This document shows positions 1-9,446 of a stretch of DNA of 64,000 nt, piece after piece. The notes under the pieces are model-generated. The model searched no databases and had not been told where the DNA came from. It saw only the letters and a program-made list of their open reading frames with translations. The translations under genes were made by a program, and so were the position numbers. Numbering within the stretch: the stretch's first letter is position 1; each line of letters begins with the position of its first letter. Source of the DNA: Glycomyces arizonensis DSM 44726 (GTDB taxonomy: Bacteria; Actinomycetota; Actinomycetes; Mycobacteriales; Micromonosporaceae); the NCBI RefSeq assembly GCF_000482705.1, contig NZ_AXWO01000013.1:62001-126000 (forward strand), given 5' to 3'.

Positions 1-2187
1 GGCGGCATCGGCCTCCAGACCATCGCCAAAGAGGTCGCCGAGCGCCACCGGCGCGCCTACGAGCGGCCCGTCGACCCCGCCCAGCCGCTGCCGCCCGGCG
101 GCGACTACCAGTGGCGCCGCGAAGGCGAGGTCCACCTGTTCAACCCCGAGACGGTGTTCCTGCTCCAGCACGCCACCCGCTCGGGCCAGTACGAGGTGTT
201 CAAGCGCTACACCAGCAAGGTCGACGCGATCGCCGCCGACTCCGGGCTGCTGCGCGGCATGCTCGACTTCGAGACCGACTCGCGCGAGGCGGTCCCGATC
301 GACGAGGTCGAGCCGGTCGAGTCGATCGTCAGGCGGTTCCACACCGGCGCCATGTCCTACGGCGCGCTCTCCCAGGAGTCGCACGAGACTCTCGCGATCG
401 CCATGAACCGCCTCGGCGGGCGCTCGAACTCCGGCGAGGGCGGCGAGGACGCCGAGCGCCTCTACGACCCCGAGCGGCGCAGCGCCATCAAGCAGGTCGC
501 CTCGGGCCGCTTCGGCGTCACCAGCGAATACCTGGCCACGGCCGACGCGATCCAGATCAAGATGGCCCAGGGCGCCAAGCCCGGCGAGGGCGGCCAGCTG
601 CCCGGCAAGAAGGTCCATCCGTGGATCGCCGCGACCCGCAACGCCACGCCCGGCGTCGGGCTCATCAGCCCGCCGCCGCACCACGACATCTACTCGATCG
701 AGGACCTCGCCCAGCTCATCCACGACCTCAAGCACGCCGGAGGCGGCGACGCCGAGGTCCACGTGAAGCTCGTCAGCGAGGTCGGCGTCGGCACCGTCGC
801 CGCCGGGGTCTCCAAGGCCAAGGCCGACACGATCCTCATCTCCGGCTACGACGGCGGCACCGGCGCCGCCCCGGCCAACTCGGTCAAACACGCCGGGACG
901 CCCTGGGAGATCGGCCTCGCCGAGGCCCAGCAGACCCTCATCGGCAACGGCCTGCGCGACCGCGTCAAGGTCGAGGTCGACGGCGCGATGAAGACCGGCC
1001 GCGACGTCGTCGTCGCCGCGCTGCTCGGCGCCGAGGGCTACGGCTTCGCCACCGCGCCGCTGGTCGTCGCGGGCTGCGTCATGATGCGCGTGTGCCACCT
1101 CGACACCTGCCCGGTCGGCGTGGCCACCCAGGACCCGCTGCTGCGCGCGCGCTACAACGGCAGCCCCGAGTTCGTCGAGAACTTCTTCCGCTACATCGCC
1201 GAAGAGGTCCGCGAGTACCTCGCCCGGCTCGGCTACCGCTCCCTCGACGAGGCCATCGGCAACGTCGAGCGGCTGCGCCAGACCGCCGGGGAGGGCCGCA
1301 AGGCCGCCCGCATCGACCTGTCCAACGTCATCGCATCGCCCGTCGAGGGCACGCGCGTGCGGGTCCGCCTCCAAGACCACGAGGTCGAGCGGACCCTCGG
1401 CGCCCAGCTCGTCGACATCGCCAGGCCCGCGATCGAGGAGGGCCGCACCGTCGCGGCCGACCTCGCGATCCGCAACACCGACCGCTCGGTCGGCGCGCTC
1501 CTGGGGGCCGCGGTCAGCCGCGTCCACCGCGAGGGCCTGCCGGACGGGTCGATCGACCTGACCTTCAGGGGCACCGCCGGGCAGTCCTTCGGCGCGTTCC
1601 TCACCCGCGGGGCGAACTTCAAGCTCATCGGCGACGCCAACGACTACCTCGCCAAGGGCCTCTCGGGCGGCCGGATCGTGCTGCGGCCCGACGCCGGGGC
1701 GCCCTTCAAGGCCGAAGAGAACGTCATCGCGGGCAACACCATCCTCTACGGGGCCACCTCCGGCGAGGTCTACATCCGCGGCAAGGTCGGCGAGCGCTTC
1801 GGCGTCCGCAACTCCGGGGCCGTCGCCGTCGTCGAGGGCGTCGGCGACCACGGCTGCGAGTACATGACCGGCGGCACCGTCCTCGTCCTCGGCCCCACCG
1901 GGCGCAACTTCGCCGCGGGCATGTCCGGCGGCGTCGCCTACGTGTGGCGCCTGGACGAGAACCGCACCAACACCGCGCTGGTCGACCTCGACGAGCTCGG
2001 CGCCGCCGACATCGACCTGGTGCACAACCTGCTGCTGCGCCACGGCCGCGCCACCGGCTCGGCGGTCGCCGCCGACCTGCTCGGCAACTGGCCCAAGGCC
2101 GCAGGAGGCTTCACCAAGGTCATCCCCACCGAGTACAAGGCCGTGCTCGCCGCCCAGATGCAAGAGAAGGAGGCGCAGCATGCCTGA
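1..2187 (+). CDS. gltB: Glutamate synthase (NADPH) large subunit, C-terminal part (partial)
   Basis: The open frame runs in from the left edge, so the 5' part of the gene is missing and 728 residues are visible. It covers most of the FMN-binding synthase domain and the C-terminal beta-helix (glutamate synthase alpha) domain. The three cysteines of the [3Fe-4S] cluster are seen in [18 protein letters not shown] (window residues 359, 365, 370), the spacing usual for GltB. A glycine-rich FMN/2-oxoglutarate region ([11 protein letters not shown]) precedes it. The enzyme makes two glutamates from glutamine and 2-oxoglutarate in the cytoplasm, using electrons passed on by GltD. It overlaps gltD by 8 bases, so the two are translationally coupled subunits of one complex. 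The amidotransferase domain and start lie outside the window. Confidence 0.97.
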   Translation, partial: GGIGLQTIAKEVAERHRRAYERPVDPAQPLPPGGDYQWRREGEVHLFNPETVFLLQHATRSGQYEVFKRYTSKVDAIAADSGLLRGMLDFETDSREAVPIDEVEPVESIVRRFHTGAMSYGALSQESHETLAIAMNRLGGRSNSGEGGEDAERLYDPERRSAIKQVASGRFGVTSEYLATADAIQIKMAQGAKPGEGGQLPGKKVHPWIAATRNATPGVGLISPPPHHDIYSIEDLAQLIHDLKHAGGGDAEVHVKLVSEVGVGTVAAGVSKAKADTILISGYDGGTGAAPANSVKHAGTPWEIGLAEAQQTLIGNGLRDRVKVEVDGAMKTGRDVVVAALLGAEGYGFATAPLVVAGCVMMRVCHLDTCPVGVATQDPLLRARYNGSPEFVENFFRYIAEEVREYLARLGYRSLDEAIGNVERLRQTAGEGRKAARIDLSNVIASPVEGTRVRVRLQDHEVERTLGAQLVDIARPAIEEGRTVAADLAIRNTDRSVGALLGAAVSRVHREGLPDGSIDLTFRGTAGQSFGAFLTRGANFKLIGDANDYLAKGLSGGRIVLRPDAGAPFKAEENVIAGNTILYGATSGEVYIRGKVGERFGVRNSGAVAVVEGVGDHGCEYMTGGTVLVLGPTGRNFAAGMSGGVAYVWRLDENRTNTALVDLDELGAADIDLVHNLLLRHGRATGSAVAADLLGNWPKAAGGFTKVIPTEYKAVLAAQMQEKEAQHA

Positions 2188-3649
2188 CCCCAGTGGGTTC
2201 CTCCAGCACGGACGCGAAGTGCCCAAGAAGCGGTCGATCCCGCTGCGCGTCCTCGACAACCGCGAGGTCTACGAGCGCACCAGCCCCGAGCTGGTCACCG
2301 CCCAGGCCTCGCGCTGCATGGACTGCGGCATCCCGTTCTGCCACAACGGCTGCCCGCTGGGCAACCGGATCCCCGAGTGGAACGACCTGGCCCGCACCGG
2401 CCGGTGGGGGGCCGCGATCGAGCAGCTCCACGCCACGAACAACTTCCCCGAGTTCACCGGCAGGCTCTGCCCCGCCCCGTGCGAGGCCTCCTGCGTGCTC
2501 GGCATCGGCGACGACCCCGTCACGATCAAGAACATCGAGGTCGAGATCATCGACCGGGCCTTCGACGACCGGAACGTCGCCCCGCGCCCGGCCGAGCGGT
2601 CCACCGGCAAGTCCGTGGCCGTCGTCGGCTCGGGCCCGGCGGGCCTGGCCGCCGCCCAGCAGCTGGCCCGCGCGGGCCACGCCGTCACCGTCTACGAGCG
2701 CGACGACGCGCCCGGCGGACTCCTGCGCTACGGCATCCCCGACTTCAAGCTCGAGAAGCGCCACATCGACCGCCGCGTGGCGCAGATGGAGGCCGAGGGC
2801 GTCGAGTTCGCGTGCGGCGTCAACGTCGGCTTCGACCTGTCCGCCGAGGACCTGCGCGAACGCCACGACGCCGTCGTCCTGGCCGTCGGGGCCCTCGAAG
2901 GGCGCGAGACCGACCAGGCCGGGCGCGAGCTCGCCGGGATCCACCAGGCCATGGAGCACCTCGTCGGCGCCAACCAGGTCGTGGCGGGCAAGGCCCCGTT
3001 CGCGCCCATCGACGCGCGCGGCAAGCACGTGGTCATCATCGGCGGCGGCGACACCGGCGCGGACTGCCTGGGCGTGGCCCACCGGCAGGGCGCGGCCTCG
3101 GTGCGCCAGCTCGACCTGTACCCGATGCCGCCGACCGACCGCGACGCCGAGCGCGACCCGTGGCCGACCTGGCCGGTCATCGTGCGCAACTACCCGGCCC
3201 ACGAGGAGGGCGGGGAGCGCGACTACGGCAGCGCCGCCGCCGAGTTCATCGGCGATGAGCACGGCCACGTGCGCCAGATGCGACTGAGCGAGGTCGTCGT
3301 CGACAAGTCCTCGGGCCGCCGCGTCGTCAACCCGGTGCCCGGCACCGAGCGGATCGTCCCGGCCGACCTGGTCCTCCTCGCGATCGGCTTCGCCGGAACC
3401 GAGGACCAGCAGCTGCTGCGCCAGCTCGGCGTCGAGCGCAGCGGCCGCGGCGTCATCGACTGCGGCGAGGACTGGCAGACCGACGCGCCCGGCGTGTTCG
3501 TCGCCGGGGACGCCCACCGCGGCGCCTCGCTGATCGTGTGGGCGATCGCGGAGGGCCGCGCCGCCGCCGCGGCGGTCCACCGGTACCTCGGAGGCGAAGT
3601 GGCGCTTCCCGAACCGGTCGCCGCCGACGCGCAGCCGCTCACCGCATAA
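2180..3649 (+). CDS. gltD: Glutamate synthase small subunit (NADPH oxidoreductase)
   Basis: 489 residues, full length for GltD. The N-terminus holds two cysteine clusters for [4Fe-4S] centres ([17 protein letters not shown], then [12 protein letters not shown]). A Rossmann FAD motif [16 protein letters not shown] follows near residue 150, and a second nucleotide-binding motif [13 protein letters not shown] near residue 290 should bind NADPH. The C-terminal [19 protein letters not shown] segment is the usual FAD-contacting end of this reductase family. It passes electrons from NADPH to GltB. The ATG lies inside the 3' end of gltB and is preceded by GAAGGAGG, which supports this start. It is co-transcribed with gltB. 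A 19-base inverted repeat follows the stop codon and may end the transcript. Confidence 0.97.
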   Translation: MPDPSGFLQHGREVPKKRSIPLRVLDNREVYERTSPELVTAQASRCMDCGIPFCHNGCPLGNRIPEWNDLARTGRWGAAIEQLHATNNFPEFTGRLCPAPCEASCVLGIGDDPVTIKNIEVEIIDRAFDDRNVAPRPAERSTGKSVAVVGSGPAGLAAAQQLARAGHAVTVYERDDAPGGLLRYGIPDFKLEKRHIDRRVAQMEAEGVEFACGVNVGFDLSAEDLRERHDAVVLAVGALEGRETDQAGRELAGIHQAMEHLVGANQVVAGKAPFAPIDARGKHVVIIGGGDTGADCLGVAHRQGAASVRQLDLYPMPPTDRDAERDPWPTWPVIVRNYPAHEEGGERDYGSAAAEFIGDEHGHVRQMRLSEVVVDKSSGRRVVNPVPGTERIVPADLVLLAIGFAGTEDQQLLRQLGVERSGRGVIDCGEDWQTDAPGVFVAGDAHRGASLIVWAIAEGRAAAAAVHRYLGGEVALPEPVAADAQPLTA

Positions 3650-3660
3650 ACGCCGATACC

Positions 3661-3739
3661 GAATTGCGCGCGGGCGGCCCCGCCGATTGGATGACGCTTT
3701 CACGGGCGACCATTCGGGGAGGCCGCCCGCGCGCAATTC
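3661..3739. repeat. Perfect 19-bp inverted repeat with 41-bp spacer, gltD-pyk gap
   Basis: Bases 3661-3679 (GAATTGCGCGCGGGCGGCC) are exactly reverse-complemented at 3721-3739. It starts 11 bases after the gltD stop. It could be the gltBD terminator, although there is no T-run and the loop is long, or a recognition or cruciform element. Confidence 0.7.
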
Positions 3740-3832
3740 CGCCTGTCTCCAATGTGCAATACGGCGCCATTCGCCTTACCGTGAATTCCGCCTCCCAACT
3801 GCGGTGACCTCGCGAGCGCGAATCGGCGCCGA

Positions 3833-3838
3833 TATAAG
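3833..3838 (+). promoter_or_regulatory. Putative -10 box of pyk (leaderless transcript)
   Basis: TATAAG ends 8 bases before the pyk GTG codon, so transcription should begin at or within about two bases of the start codon. No Shine-Dalgarno sequence is correctly spaced. No convincing -35 is seen. Inferred by eye. Confidence 0.45.
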
Positions 3839-3846
3839 CTCCCAGG

Positions 3847-5256
3847 GTGACTCGTAGAGCAAAAATCGTCTGTACCATCGGGCCCGCGACGGCCACGCCC
3901 GAGCGCATGGCCGGCCTGATCGACGCCGGTATGAACGTCGCGCGAATGAACTTCAGCCACGGCACTCAGGCCGACCACGAGGCCGTCTACCAGATGGTCC
4001 GCGAGGCCGCCGACGCCGCGGGCAAGCCCGTCGCCATCCTGGCCGACATGCAGGGCCCCAAGATCCGCCTCGGCACCTTCGCCGACGGCTCCGAGCAGTG
4101 GAACGCCGGGGACCGCGTCTTCATCACCTCCGATGACGTCGAGGGCACCCACGACCGCGTCTCGTGCACCTACAAGAAGCTCCCCGGCGAGGTCACCAAG
4201 GGCGACCGCCTCCTGGTCGACGACGGCAAGCTGGCTCTCGAAGTCCTCGGCGCCGACGAGACCGACGTCGAGTGCCTCGTCGTCGAGGGGGGTCCGGTCT
4301 CGAACCACAAGGGCCTGTCGCTGCCGAACGTGGCCATCTCCGTGCCCGCCCTCTCGGAGAAGGACGTCTCCGACATGAAGTTCGCCCTCAACCTGGGCGT
4401 GGACCTCATCGCCATGTCGTTCGTGCGCCACCCCGACGACGCGCGCCTGGGCCACAAGGTCATGGACGAGGTCGGCGTGCGGCGCCCGATCATCGCCAAG
4501 GTCGAGAAGCCCGAGGCCGTCGACCGCCTCGAGGAGATCGTGCTCGCCTTCGACGGCGTCATGGTCGCCCGCGGCGACCTGGGCGTCGAGATGCCGCTCG
4601 ACGAGGTGCCGATCGTGCAGAAGGAGATCATCCGCCTCTGCCGCGAGAACGCCAAGCCCGTCATCGTCGCCACCCAGATGCTCGACTCCATGATCGAGAA
4701 CGCCCGGCCCACCCGCGCCGAGGTCTCCGACGTCGCCAACGCCGTCCTCGACGGCACCGACGCGGTCATGCTCTCCGGCGAGACCTCGGTCGGCAAGTAC
4801 CCGATCGGGACCGTCCGCACGATGGCCAAGATCGTCGAGACCACCGAGGGCGGGCCCATCGACGTCGCCCACATGGAGCACGACCCCAGGACCAAGGCCG
4901 GGGCCATCACCGCGGCCGCCGCCCAGATCGCCGACTCGATCGGCGCGAAGGCCCTCGCGGCGTTCACGCAGACCGGCGACACCGTCAAGCGCCTGGCCCG
5001 CCTCAAGCCGAACCTGCCGATCGTGGGCCTGACCTCGATCGAGTCGGTGCGCAACCAGATGGCGCTGTCGTGGGGCACCGACGCCTACCTCGTCGAGCAC
5101 GTCGACCACACCGACGCCATGTTCGCGCTGGTCGACAAGAGCATGCAGGAGCACGGCCTGGCCTCGCACGGCGACCTGGTCGTCATCGTGGCCGGCACCC
5201 CGGCCGGCACGCCCGGCTCGACCAACACCGTCCGGGTCCACCAGATCGGGTCGTAG
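3847..5256 (+). CDS. pyk: Pyruvate kinase
   Basis: 469 residues, the normal size. It transfers phosphate from phosphoenolpyruvate to ADP, the last step of glycolysis, in the cytoplasm. The N-terminal signature KIVCTIGPAT is followed by MNVARMNFSHG, then the active-site block IIAKVEKPEAV with its catalytic lysine, and MVARGDLGVEMP and MLSGETSVGKYP later in the barrel. The GTG start gives the N-terminus MTRRAKIVCTIGPAT, which matches actinobacterial pyruvate kinases. A -10-like box sits so close upstream that the mRNA may be leaderless. Its stop codon TAG shares its last base with the GTG of the next gene, so the thioesterase is translationally coupled. Confidence 0.97.
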   Translation: MTRRAKIVCTIGPATATPERMAGLIDAGMNVARMNFSHGTQADHEAVYQMVREAADAAGKPVAILADMQGPKIRLGTFADGSEQWNAGDRVFITSDDVEGTHDRVSCTYKKLPGEVTKGDRLLVDDGKLALEVLGADETDVECLVVEGGPVSNHKGLSLPNVAISVPALSEKDVSDMKFALNLGVDLIAMSFVRHPDDARLGHKVMDEVGVRRPIIAKVEKPEAVDRLEEIVLAFDGVMVARGDLGVEMPLDEVPIVQKEIIRLCRENAKPVIVATQMLDSMIENARPTRAEVSDVANAVLDGTDAVMLSGETSVGKYPIGTVRTMAKIVETTEGGPIDVAHMEHDPRTKAGAITAAAAQIADSIGAKALAAFTQTGDTVKRLARLKPNLPIVGLTSIESVRNQMALSWGTDAYLVEHVDHTDAMFALVDKSMQEHGLASHGDLVVIVAGTPAGTPGSTNTVRVHQIGS

Positions 5257-6152
5257 TGGGCGAGGTACTCGTCGGTCAGGACGCCGTGGACTCGCTCCTC
5301 GGCGTCCTCGACCTCGAAGAGATCGACACCGGCCTGTACCGCGGGCCCCGGGCCGAGGTCGGCCTGCAGCGGGTCTTCGGCGGCCAGGTGGCCGGGCAGG
5401 CGCTCGTCGCCGCCGGGCGCACCGTCGCGCCCGACCGGCGCGTCCACTCCCTGCACGGCTACTTCGTGCGGCCGGGGGACTCGTCGAAGCCGATCCTCTA
5501 CCAGGTGGAGCACATCCGCGACGGCCGCTCCTTCTCGGTGCGGCGCACCGTGGCCCTCCAGGGCGGGCGGACGATCTTCTTCATGTCGGCCTCGTTCCAC
5601 ACCGGCGAGCCGGGTCTGGAGCACGGGGACCCCGCGCCGACGGGCCTGCCCGCGCCCGAGGCGGTGCCGACGATCGCCGAGCGCCTCCAGGCCGACCCGG
5701 ACCGCCTGAGCATGTGGGCGCGCATCCCGCGCCCGATCGACGTGCGCTACCTGGGCGGCTCGGGCTACTTCCGCTCGGGCGAGCGCCCGGCCGAGGAGCG
5801 CCAGCGGGTGTGGATGAAGGCCGACGGGAAGCTGCCCGACGACCCGCTCATCCACGTCTGCGTGCTGACCTACGCCTCGGACCTGACGCTCCTGGACTCG
5901 GTGCTGAGCCGCCACGGCGCGGTGTGGGGCCCGGGCGGCTACCTGGGGACGAGCCTGGACCACGCGCTGTGGTTCCACCGGCCCTTCCGCGCGGACGAGT
6001 GGATCCTGTACGACGCCGAGTCGCCGACCGCCTCGGGCGGCCGCGGCCTGGCCCAGGGCCGCTTCTTCGACCGCGACGGCCTCCACATAGCCTCGGCCAC
6101 CCAAGAGGGCCTGCTGCGCCAGACCCCGGACTTCCCCCCGGGCGTGCCGTAG
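5256..6152 (+). CDS. tesB: Acyl-CoA thioesterase II (TesB type)
   Basis: 298 residues with the double hot-dog layout of TesB thioesterases, which hydrolyse acyl-CoA to free fatty acid and CoA. The N-terminal half shows RVFGGQVAGQALVAAGRTV and HSLHGYFVRPGD, and the C-terminal half shows SLDHALWFHRPFRADEW and GRGLAQGRFFDRDG, all family hallmarks. The start is the GTG that overlaps the pyk stop by one base; no other in-frame start fits the family N-terminus. It is co-transcribed with pyk, a common arrangement in actinomycetes. A strong hairpin follows 18 bases after the stop and closes the operon. Confidence 0.93.
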   Translation: MGEVLVGQDAVDSLLGVLDLEEIDTGLYRGPRAEVGLQRVFGGQVAGQALVAAGRTVAPDRRVHSLHGYFVRPGDSSKPILYQVEHIRDGRSFSVRRTVALQGGRTIFFMSASFHTGEPGLEHGDPAPTGLPAPEAVPTIAERLQADPDRLSMWARIPRPIDVRYLGGSGYFRSGERPAEERQRVWMKADGKLPDDPLIHVCVLTYASDLTLLDSVLSRHGAVWGPGGYLGTSLDHALWFHRPFRADEWILYDAESPTASGGRGLAQGRFFDRDGLHIASATQEGLLRQTPDFPPGVP

Positions 6153-6170
6153 GCCGAACCATCGAACAGC

Positions 6171-6203
6171 GAGGGGCGACCCGCCTGCGGCGGGCCGCCC
6201 CTC
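6171..6203 (+). terminator. Hairpin terminator after pyk-tesB
   Basis: Nested stem: GAGGGGCG (6171-6178) pairs with CGCCCCTC (6196-6203), and inside it CCCGCC (6180-6185) pairs with GGCGGG (6189-6194) around a TGC loop. A short T-run (GTTT) follows. Confidence 0.8.
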
Positions 6204-6255
6204 AGCGTTTGGCGGACGGTGTCATATGCGGAAATACCGAACGGCGTGCACCGGC

Positions 6256-6284
6256 TTGATCACGCAGCAGGAGGCGGGTACCAT
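6256..6284 (+). promoter_or_regulatory. Putative promoter of the toxin-antitoxin pair, leaderless
   Basis: TTGATC (6256-6261) and TACCAT (6279-6284) are separated by 17 bases. The predicted transcription start, 7-8 bases downstream, falls on the antitoxin ATG at 6292. A CATATG palindrome overlaps the -10 and also occurs about 60 bases upstream, where an autoregulating antitoxin might bind. Confidence 0.45.
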
Positions 6285-6291
6285 ATGTGGC

Positions 6292-6534
6292 ATGAAGAAG
6301 ACCACCGTGTATTTTCCCGAGGACCTTGAGCTGCGGCTCGAGGCCGAGGCCCGTCGTACGGGAGCGAGCCAGGCAGAGCTCATCCGCCAGGCTGTGGCGG
6401 CACTGCTCGACCATGTCGAATCGGAGCGCGAACTGAAGCCTTGGCCGACGTTCAACTTCGGCGGTCCGATGACGCTTGAAGAGATGGATCAGGCGATCTA
6501 TGAGAGCATCAAGCGGAAAGTCGCACGCCGTTGA
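6292..6534 (+). CDS. Ribbon-helix-helix antitoxin (CopG/VapB-like)
   Basis: 80 residues. The N-terminus KKTTVYFPEDLELRLEAEA followed by GASQAELIRQAV is a classic ribbon-helix-helix DNA-binding fold: a beta-strand, then two helices. The acidic and hydrophobic C-terminus (about residues 45-80) would wrap the toxin. It overlaps the PIN-domain gene by 4 bases, the standard layout of type II toxin-antitoxin operons in which the antitoxin represses its own promoter. A longer frame from 6226 exists, but the family N-terminus and the promoter position favour the ATG at 6292. The GC content is visibly lower here than in neighbours, as expected for a mobile module. Confidence 0.85.
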   Translation: MKKTTVYFPEDLELRLEAEARRTGASQAELIRQAVAALLDHVESERELKPWPTFNFGGPMTLEEMDQAIYESIKRKVARR

Positions 6535-6968
6535 TACTGATAGCGGACACCTCGGGGCTCATCGCCGCGCTGAATCCAGCAGAAGACATGCACGCCGCCG
6601 CGCGCGAAGTCCTCAAGAGGGAGACCGCTGTGGTCTCGCCGCTGGTGCTGCCCGAATTCGATCATCTGATGGGGCAACGAATCGGATTCGACGCGTCGAC
6701 CACGGCGGTGAAGTTCGTCCTCGATCAGTTCAGTGCGGGGAGGCATCGGTTGGCGTCGATCACGGTCGATGACCTGCTTCGAGCGCATGAGGTTCGGATG
6801 AAGTACGCCGATCTCTGCCTGGACATCGCCGACACGGTCGGCGTCGTTCTCGCGGATCGGTACAAGACCGATCGCGTCTTCACCCTCGACCAGCGCGACT
6901 TCCGTGCTATCAAGCCGCTGACCTCCGGATTTGACGCGTTCAAGATCCTTCCCTACGACGAGGTCTGA
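6531..6968 (+). CDS. PIN-domain ribonuclease toxin (VapC-like)
   Basis: 145 residues with the PIN fold. Acidic metal-binding residues expected for a PIN nuclease are visible: D6 in LIADTSGLIAAL, E42 in VLPEFDHL, D98 in LCLDIADT and D120/D123 in FTLDQRDF. VapC toxins cleave RNA (often tRNA or rRNA) and are neutralised by the upstream antitoxin. Translation starts at TTG, which overlaps the antitoxin stop (TTGA), so synthesis is coupled. All acidic positions are kept, so the toxin is likely active. The target RNA cannot be told from sequence. Confidence 0.88.
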   Translation: MILIADTSGLIAALNPAEDMHAAAREVLKRETAVVSPLVLPEFDHLMGQRIGFDASTTAVKFVLDQFSAGRHRLASITVDDLLRAHEVRMKYADLCLDIADTVGVVLADRYKTDRVFTLDQRDFRAIKPLTSGFDAFKILPYDEV

Positions 6969-7184
6969 CGGCGGTTCCGGCTGCTGGAGCACCGGTTCTG
7001 GCGGCGCCGACGGGACGGGCGGGCAAATGAGACTAATGCCACTAACTCGGAGTCTCTCGGTGCCAATGGGTGGAAACTGCTAGGGTCACCACTCGTCCCC
7101 CCGGGATTCCGATCCCGATTGCCAGCCCAGTGGTGCCCGACTGGGGAAACCAGCGCCCGGTGAACCGTTCGGAGACCGACACCT

Positions 7185-9359
7185 ATGCGTTTGACCAGCG
7201 CACCACGACCGGAGAAGACGTCGAACGACGCCACCACCGACTCGGCGGCGAAGGAGCGCCCCGGCCACTGGCGCCCCGACATCGAGGGCATGCGGGCCGT
7301 GGCGGTGGGCATCGTCATCGCCGGCCACATCGGCTTCCCGTACATGGCCGGCGGCTTCGTCGGCGTCGACGTGTTCTTCGTGATCTCGGGCTTCCTGATC
7401 ACCTCGCTGCTGCTGCGCGAGATCGACAAGACCGGCCGCGTCTCGATCACCCGCTTCTACGCCCGCCGCGCGGTGCGGCTGCTGCCCGCCGCCGCGACCG
7501 TCCTGCTGGCGACGCTGGCCGCGGCCTGGCTGTGGCTGCCGCGAACCAGGCTCGGCGACATCGCCGCCGACACCGCCGCCGCCGCGCTCAACGTCGTCAA
7601 CATCCGCCTCGCCGTCGAAGGCACCGACTACTTCAACGCCGACGCCGACCCCTCGCCGCTCCAGCACTTCTGGTCGCTCGCGGTCGAAGAGCAGTTCTAC
7701 CTGGCGTGGCCCCTGATCCTGCTGGCCATCGCGCTCCTGGGCGCACGCTTCGGCAAGCCCGGCAAGTTCCAGGCCAGCCCGCACCTTGGTTTCTTGCGTA
7801 CTGCCGCCATCACCGGCCTCCTCGTCGCGGTCGCCGCCGCCTCGTTCTACCTCAGCGTCACCCGCTCCGCCGACGACGCCGTCTGGTCCTACTTCGGCAT
7901 CCACACCCGCGCCTGGGAGCTCGCCGTCGGCGCGCTCATCGCCGTCGCCGCGGCCCGGATCAAGCGGATCCCCGCGCCGCTCGCCGCGCTCGCCTCCTGG
8001 GCCGGGCTGGCCCTCGTCACCGCCTCGGTCTTCCTCTTCGACGAGCGCACCACCTTCCCCGGCTACGCCGCGGCCATGCCCGTCGCGGGCGCCGCCCTGG
8101 TCATCGCCGCCGGGTGCGTCCCCCACCGCGGCGGCGCGACGGTGCTGCTCGGCATCGCGCCCGCCCAGTACGTCGGCAAGATCTCCTACGGCCTGTACCT
8201 GTGGCACTGGCCGCTCATCATGATCGGCCCGGCCGCCCTCGGGCTCGAAGAGCCGCGCCTGCGACACCTCCTGGTGCTCATGGTCGCCGCGTTCATCCTC
8301 GCCGTCGCCACCTACCACCTGGTGGAGCACCCGATCCGCACCCGCAAGCCCCTGGTCCAGGTGCCCTCCCGCGCCCTCGCGATGGGCGGCGGCCTCATGG
8401 TGTGCGCCCTGGCCGCCTCGTTCGTCGCCGTCACCCAGCCGGTCCAGATCAAGGACGCGGCCGAGGCCGAGGAGATCACCGGCGACGACGCGACCGTCTG
8501 GGAGGTGCTCGACGACTCCTCCGACGTGGAGGACGTGCCGGCCAACCTCCAGCCGCCGCTCGACAACGCCCGCCAGGACAAGCCGCTGCCCTACCAGGCG
8601 GGCTGCATGACCATGCAGGCCGCCACCGAACCGGCCGACGACTGCTGGTTCGGCGACCCCGACGGCGACAAGACCATGGTGATCTTCGGCGACTCCCACG
8701 CGACCCAGTGGTTCCCGCCGCTCAACCAGCTCGCGGAGGTCTCGGGCTGGAAGATGCTCGTCCTCACCAAGGCCGCGTGCAGCGCGCCGGTGGTCGAGGA
8801 GTACAACTCCGAGCGCGGCCGCGAGTACACCGAGTGCACCGAGTGGCGCGAGAACGCGCTCGACGAGATCGAGGACCTCGAACCGGAACTCGTCTTCGCC
8901 TCCAACTCGGACAACAAGGAAGTGCTCGCCGACGACCCCGACCAGGCGTGGGTCGACGGCTGGATCGAGACCGCCGAGCGGCTCACCGCGGCCGCCGACG
9001 AGGTCTACGTCATGGCCGACACCGCCTGGGGCGTGGGGAACGTGCCCGACTGCCTCTCCGAGCACCCGAAGGACGCCACCGCGTGCGTCAACGACCTCGA
9101 CGACGCGGTGGTCTTCCCCGAGCGCCGCGAGAAGGCGATGGCCGCGGTCGCCGACGTCGGCGCCGAGGTGATCGACCCGATCCCGTGGATCTGCGACACC
9201 GAGGAGGGCAAGTGCCCGGTCGTGGTGGGCAACCTCCTGGTCTACCGCGACAGCAACCACCTGTCCGCGCGCTTCGCCTCCCAGTTGGCGCCGCAGCTCG
9301 CCGCCGTCATGCCGATCGAGGACGCACCCGCCGAGGGCGAGACCCAGCAGGCGGGCTGA
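7185..9359 (+). CDS. Acyltransferase 3 / SGNH fusion (OafA-type surface O-acetyltransferase)
   Basis: 724 residues in two parts. Residues about 27-370 form an integral membrane acyltransferase-3 domain with roughly ten hydrophobic helices and the conserved RPDIEGMRAVAV and GLYLWHWPLIM motifs. The C-terminal part (about 450-720) is an SGNH esterase/transferase domain facing the outside, with GDSHATQWF (D503, S504, H505) and the D-x-x-H motif DSNHLSARF (D689, H692). Such proteins move acetyl groups from the cytoplasm and attach them to cell-surface polysaccharide, peptidoglycan or exported glycosides. It stands alone between the toxin gene and a sulfotransferase, so the acceptor cannot be told. 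The ATG at 7185 leaves a polar tail of about 25 residues before the first membrane helix. Confidence 0.9.
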   Translation: MRLTSAPRPEKTSNDATTDSAAKERPGHWRPDIEGMRAVAVGIVIAGHIGFPYMAGGFVGVDVFFVISGFLITSLLLREIDKTGRVSITRFYARRAVRLLPAAATVLLATLAAAWLWLPRTRLGDIAADTAAAALNVVNIRLAVEGTDYFNADADPSPLQHFWSLAVEEQFYLAWPLILLAIALLGARFGKPGKFQASPHLGFLRTAAITGLLVAVAAASFYLSVTRSADDAVWSYFGIHTRAWELAVGALIAVAAARIKRIPAPLAALASWAGLALVTASVFLFDERTTFPGYAAAMPVAGAALVIAAGCVPHRGGATVLLGIAPAQYVGKISYGLYLWHWPLIMIGPAALGLEEPRLRHLLVLMVAAFILAVATYHLVEHPIRTRKPLVQVPSRALAMGGGLMVCALAASFVAVTQPVQIKDAAEAEEITGDDATVWEVLDDSSDVEDVPANLQPPLDNARQDKPLPYQAGCMTMQAATEPADDCWFGDPDGDKTMVIFGDSHATQWFPPLNQLAEVSGWKMLVLTKAACSAPVVEEYNSERGREYTECTEWRENALDEIEDLEPELVFASNSDNKEVLADDPDQAWVDGWIETAERLTAAADEVYVMADTAWGVGNVPDCLSEHPKDATACVNDLDDAVVFPERREKAMAAVADVGAEVIDPIPWICDTEEGKCPVVVGNLLVYRDSNHLSARFASQLAPQLAAVMPIEDAPAEGETQQAG

Positions 9360-9446
9360 TCGCCTTGAGCCCCAAGTGGTTCCGCCTGGGCGCGATTAAA
9401 TGTAGGCTTATTTCACAATTACAGCGCCCCAAGAGGAGAAGCCGCA

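Noticed and set aside
2120-5241. Long minus-strand frames across gltD and pyk (538 and 513 codons)
   Set aside because: Composition typical of antisense shadows; both strongly recognised genes lie on the other strand.
7086-9260. 724-codon minus-strand open frame antisense to the acyltransferase gene
   Set aside because: Its protein is a Gly/Asp/Val/Arg-rich low-complexity product of third-position GC in the real gene; no domain and no ribosome site.
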